Origin: an uncultured Oscillospiraceae bacterium
GTDB lineage: Bacteria; Bacillota; Clostridia; Oscillospirales; Ruminococcaceae
Direction: 5' to 3'
DNA length: 8,395 nt
Assembly: GCA_902489475.1 (NCBI GenBank)
Contig: CABUAH010000068.1
Span: 1-8,395, forward strand
The translations under genes were made by a program, and so were the position numbers. Shown piece by piece: positions 6,439 through 8,395 of the stretch (positions are counted from its first letter, which is position 1; every line of letters begins with the position of its first letter). Below the pieces are notes generated by a model. That model ran no database searches. It was not told where the DNA came from and saw only the letters and a list, made by a program, of their open reading frames with translations.

Positions 6439-6781
6439 TTTCATCAGCTTCTTTTTTATAAGAGCGTACATTCAGCTTTTCGCAGGACTTTGCAAAGCTT
6501 TGTAAAAAGCCTTCACCGTCATCGCCTTTAGAAAGCTCGATTTTGGAAAGCTCTATCATAAGCTCAAGAGCCTTTATTTTGTCAAAGCTTTTTACTTCGC
6601 AGCCCTTGTCGCTTCTTTTCATTTCGCTCAGACAGAATAGCTCAGTTTTATTTGCAGGGATATTGTTTGACGCTAATCCTGCAAGGTCCGTCTGGCTTGA
6701 CATAATAAGCTTATAAAGTCCGATTTTTGCAAGATCGGCAGCGCTAGTGGCAAGTATTCTTTTGTTCGATAGTTTTAACAA
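6431..6781 (-). CDS. Small terminase-like protein, apparently without N-terminal HTH domain
   Basis: This 116-residue protein is the first gene of the operon and lies directly before the large terminase, where the small subunit (DNA recognition and motor loading) belongs. The best family-like piece is the central KSFDKIKALELMIELSKIE (about 64-82), similar to the 'DKIKALELL..LG' helix in the oligomerisation region of PBSX-like small terminases. Before it, SAADLAKIGLYKLIMSS (13-29) fits the helices that come after the DNA-binding domain. I cannot see the ~50-residue helix-turn-helix region that usually starts these proteins. The TTG start is supported by AGGAGG seven bases ahead, and no longer in-frame start with a ribosome site is apparent. 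The charged tail (SYKKEADENE) overlaps the terminase start by 8 nt. Confidence 0.62.
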   Translation of the reverse strand: MLKLSNKRILATSAADLAKIGLYKLIMSSQTDLAGLASNNIPANKTELFCLSEMKRSDKGCEVKSFDKIKALELMIELSKIELSKGDDGEGFLQSFAKSCEKLNVRSYKKEADENE

Positions 6782-6788
6782 TAGATTT

Positions 6789-6794
6789 CCTCCT
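6789..6794 (-). promoter_or_regulatory. Ribosome binding site of the first operon gene
   Basis: A full AGGAGG lies seven bases before the TTG at 6779-6781. It is the only strong site at the 5' end and fixes the short form of the small terminase-like protein. Confidence 0.65.
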
Positions 6795-6816
6795 ATTTTG
6801 TTTGCTAGTGAAAAGT

Positions 6817-6826
6817 TTTCCGGAAA
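6817..6826. promoter_or_regulatory. Perfect 10-bp palindrome TTTCCGGAAA in the operon leader
   Basis: The palindrome lies 36-45 bp upstream of the small terminase start codon, downstream of the candidate minus-strand promoter. It could be a binding site for a dimeric regulator acting as a roadblock, or chance. Nothing in the window encodes an obvious partner repressor. Confidence 0.25.
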
Positions 6827-6880
6827 TTACCTTTCAAACATAGAAAAAAACAGCTCAAGTTTGTATGTGCGGATGCAACA

Positions 6881-6909
6881 TTAATAAAGCTTCTTACGTT
6901 TGTTTACAA
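6881..6909 (-). promoter_or_regulatory. Candidate promoter of the phage-derived operon
   Basis: On the minus strand a -35-like TTGTAA (6904-6909) and a -10-like TATTAA (6881-6886) are separated by exactly 17 bp. Each matches four of six consensus positions, so this is a modest vegetative promoter. It would leave a leader of roughly 95 nt before the first gene. Confidence 0.35.
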
Positions 6910-6951
6910 ATTCTTAAATAAGTTTTCATTTAGGCGGTAAAAAGGCAAGTG

Positions 6952-6980
6952 TTGCAAAAAGTGCATATTTGTGATAGAAT
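6952..6980 (+). promoter_or_regulatory. Promoter of the AAA+ ATPase gene
   Basis: TTGCAA (6952-6957), a 17-bp spacer, and TAGAAT (6975-6980) are preceded by an extended -10 TG at 6972-6973. Transcription would start near 6987, about 22 nt before the ATG. The leader carries GGAG (6996-6999). This looks like a good housekeeping sigma promoter and diverges from the phage-derived operon. Confidence 0.65.
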
Positions 6981-7009
6981 AAGTTAAACTAAATCGGAGA
7001 TGAAGAAAT

Positions 7010-8314
7010 ATGAATCATATCACATCAAATCTATTAATTTTCGGAAATCTGGATAAGAGTGAGCCGCTTTTAAAGCTGTCCGAAATTTACTCGGATTTTG
7101 AAAATAAGAGTGTAAGCAATGACGAGCTTGTAAGTCGGATCTATGAGGAGATAAGAAATATTCTTAGGATAGCAACCGATTTTGGCTTTGACAAAAATCT
7201 ATGGCAAAATTACCTTACATTTCTGCTTGTAACAAATGAAAATCCGTTTACTGTGACATGTGAAAAAACGGGAGCGCAGGACGGAAGCGTTAATTATTTT
7301 GCAAAGTCGGACTGTAAGCTTTTTATTAAGCTTTTCAAATATGATTTCAGCAAAATCGAAAGCGAGCTTAAAATTGATTGTTTTACAAGAATCACGAACT
7401 ATAAGGCAATAGTTAAAAAAGAGCTTATGTATAACAAAAATGTGAGCGAGAAGGTTAGAAATCTAAGTGAAAGACTAAATGCCTCAAAGGATGAGAATGA
7501 GTTTTTTGAGAATCTTACGGATTTTTACCGTGACTTTGGCGTTGGAATGTTTGGACTTAATAAAGCGTTCAGACTAAAAAATGTTGACAGCGGTATAGAA
7601 CTTATACCGATAAACAATATGGATAGGGTAGTGTTGGACGATCTTGTCGGATATGAGCTTCAAAAGAGTCAGCTTGTTCAAAATACACTTGCGTTTGTTG
7701 AGAATAAAAAGGCGAATAACGTATTGCTTTACGGTGACAGCGGAACGGGTAAGTCTACAAGCATAAAAGCGATAGTCAATGAATTCTATTCCAAGGGACT
7801 GAGAATGATTGAGATTTATAAGCATCAGTTTAAAGATCTTTCAAACGTAATCGCAATGATCAAAAACCGAAACTATAAGTTTATCATATACATGGACGAC
7901 TTGTCGTTTGAGGAATTTGAAATAGAGTACAAATTCTTAAAGGCAGTAATTGAGGGCGGAGTTGAAACAAAGCCGGATAATATTTTGATTTATGCAACCT
8001 CAAACAGACGGCATTTGATAAAGGAAACATGGAATGACAGAAGCGACATGGAGTCTGATAACGGAATCCATCGCTCGGATACTATTGAAGAAAAGCTGTC
8101 GCTTGTAAACCGCTTTGGAGTAAAGATCAATTACTCAAAGCCGACAAGGCAGGAATATCATAATATTGTTACAGAGCTTGCGAAACGAAATGGAATAGAT
8201 CTGAGTGGAGAAGAGCTTATAAAAGAAGCTAACAAGTGGGAGATAAGCCACGGAGGAATAAGCGGAAGAACAGCGCAGCAGTTTATAAATAATCTTTTAG
8301 GACAGATGAAATAA
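7010..8314 (+). CDS. DUF815-type AAA+ ATPase
   Basis: This 434-residue cytoplasmic protein has an N-terminal helical region of ~200 residues and a C-terminal AAA+ module. The Walker A motif is GDSGTGKS (242-249). Walker B is FIIYMDDLSFEEFE (291-304), with the DDLSFE signature I associate with DUF815 proteins. Sensor 1 is ATSNRRHLI (329-337). VNRFG (366-370) holds a likely arginine finger, Arg368. Sensor 2 is GISGRTA (416-422), with Arg420. ATP binding and hydrolysis are therefore well supported; the substrate is unknown and the family has no settled function. The length fits members common in Clostridia chromosomes, so this is probably a host gene marking the edge of the phage-derived block. 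The ATG at 7010 has GGAG ten bases upstream. It appears to be a single-gene transcript, with its own promoter and a strong terminator 16 bp after the stop. Confidence 0.85.
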   Translation: MNHITSNLLIFGNLDKSEPLLKLSEIYSDFENKSVSNDELVSRIYEEIRNILRIATDFGFDKNLWQNYLTFLLVTNENPFTVTCEKTGAQDGSVNYFAKSDCKLFIKLFKYDFSKIESELKIDCFTRITNYKAIVKKELMYNKNVSEKVRNLSERLNASKDENEFFENLTDFYRDFGVGMFGLNKAFRLKNVDSGIELIPINNMDRVVLDDLVGYELQKSQLVQNTLAFVENKKANNVLLYGDSGTGKSTSIKAIVNEFYSKGLRMIEIYKHQFKDLSNVIAMIKNRNYKFIIYMDDLSFEEFEIEYKFLKAVIEGGVETKPDNILIYATSNRRHLIKETWNDRSDMESDNGIHRSDTIEEKLSLVNRFGVKINYSKPTRQEYHNIVTELAKRNGIDLSGEELIKEANKWEISHGGISGRTAQQFINNLLGQMK

Positions 8315-8330
8315 AATCAACGCAAAAAAT

Positions 8331-8364
8331 AAATCCTTGAGGAATTTTCCTCAAGGATTTTTTT
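8331..8364 (+). terminator. Rho-independent terminator after the ATPase gene
   Basis: AAATCCTTGAGGAA (8331-8344) pairs perfectly with TTCCTCAAGGATTT (8347-8360); sterically this gives a 12-13 bp stem with a small loop. It is followed by a T run through 8364. An A-rich stretch lies just before the stem, so it may also stop transcription coming from the right on the other strand. Positions 8365-8395 show no gene or signal. Confidence 0.93.
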
Positions 8365-8395
8365 AACTTAGAAATAATTATATTTTTCTTCAAAT

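Larger units (their letters stand above)
82..6781 (-). mobile_element. Compact phage-derived head/packaging and hub gene cluster
   Basis: Nine collinear minus-strand genes follow the canonical tailed-phage morphogenesis order: TerS-like, TerL, portal, protease, capsid, neck-like proteins, tail-like protein, hub. All frames are intact, and most junctions overlap by 1 or 8 nt or leave gaps of 11-21 nt; the gap before the portal's TTG start is 48 nt. I see no integrase, lysogeny, replication, lysis, sheath, tube or tape-measure gene, and no att-like direct repeat at the edges. It could be the core of a defective or domesticated prophage, a gene-transfer-agent-like locus, a capsid-forming satellite, or one end of a larger prophage if the left-edge frame is not a host gene. 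Confidence 0.75.

Noticed and set aside
6439..6471. Longer large terminase start at 6471
   Set aside because: It would overlap the small terminase gene by 41 nt and add a Lys-rich leader unlike usual large terminase beginnings. 6438 gives the 8-nt overlap typical of this operon, although 6444 remains possible.
6899..6910. TTTGT-TT-ACAAA inverted repeat over the -35 of the minus-strand promoter
   Set aside because: Five-base AT-rich arms are too weak to call an operator without conservation.
6874..6956. Separated inverted 7-mers TGCAACA (6874-6880) and TGTTGCA (6950-6956), each touching a promoter, as a possible shared operator pair
   Set aside because: A matching pair of 7-mers is expected by chance in an AT-rich region of this length, and no longer symmetry surrounds them.
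7574..7825. Minus-strand open frame inside the ATPase gene
   Set aside because: It is fully antisense to the AAA+ coding region, covers the Walker A codons, and has no family resemblance.
1..8395. CRISPR array, tRNA, rRNA, insertion sequence ends, riboswitch or retron-like RNA
   Set aside because: I found no regular direct repeats, cloverleaf-like segment, transposase frame or long structured non-coding stretch; non-coding space is limited to about 228 bp plus short gaps.

Overview
The window reads as a low-to-moderate GC Firmicute, most likely a Clostridia-type gut bacterium. The reasons are strong AGGAGG-type ribosome binding sites, frequent TTG starts, AT-rich codons, and a DUF815-type AAA+ ATPase of the kind common on Clostridia chromosomes. 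The species cannot be told from the sequence.

Layout. Positions 1-75 hold the last 24 codons of a plus-strand reading frame that enters from outside the window (tentative). Positions 82-6781 are a tightly packed minus-strand block of nine intact phage-derived genes. In transcription order, right to left, they are: small terminase-like protein, large terminase, portal, HK97-type prohead protease with a Cys/His insert, HK97-fold major capsid protein, two small connector or tail-terminator-like proteins, a small beta-rich tail-like protein, and a gpD/XkdQ-like baseplate hub. Neighbouring genes overlap by 1 or 8 nt or are 11-21 nt apart, apart from a 48-nt gap before the portal's TTG start, so this is almost certainly one operon. 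Positions 6782-7009 are a divergent intergenic region with a good plus-strand promoter and a weaker minus-strand candidate. Positions 7010-8314 encode the AAA+ ATPase on the plus strand. A strong rho-independent terminator follows at 8331-8364.

How the genes fit together. The terminase subunits, portal, protease and capsid protein make a complete DNA-packaging head. The small proteins and hub would form a neck and a tail or baseplate piece. The block shows no integrase, repressor, replication, lysis, tail-sheath, tail-tube or tape-measure gene. It appears to be closed in by plus-strand genes on both sides. The small terminase also seems to lack the usual N-terminal DNA-binding domain.

The most interesting reading is therefore a compact, conserved, phage-derived particle locus: a gene-transfer-agent-like or otherwise domesticated capsid system, or a satellite that borrows tails. 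An ordinary decaying prophage is less likely because every frame is intact. This is inference. It depends on whether the left-edge reading frame is real and on what lies beyond position 1.
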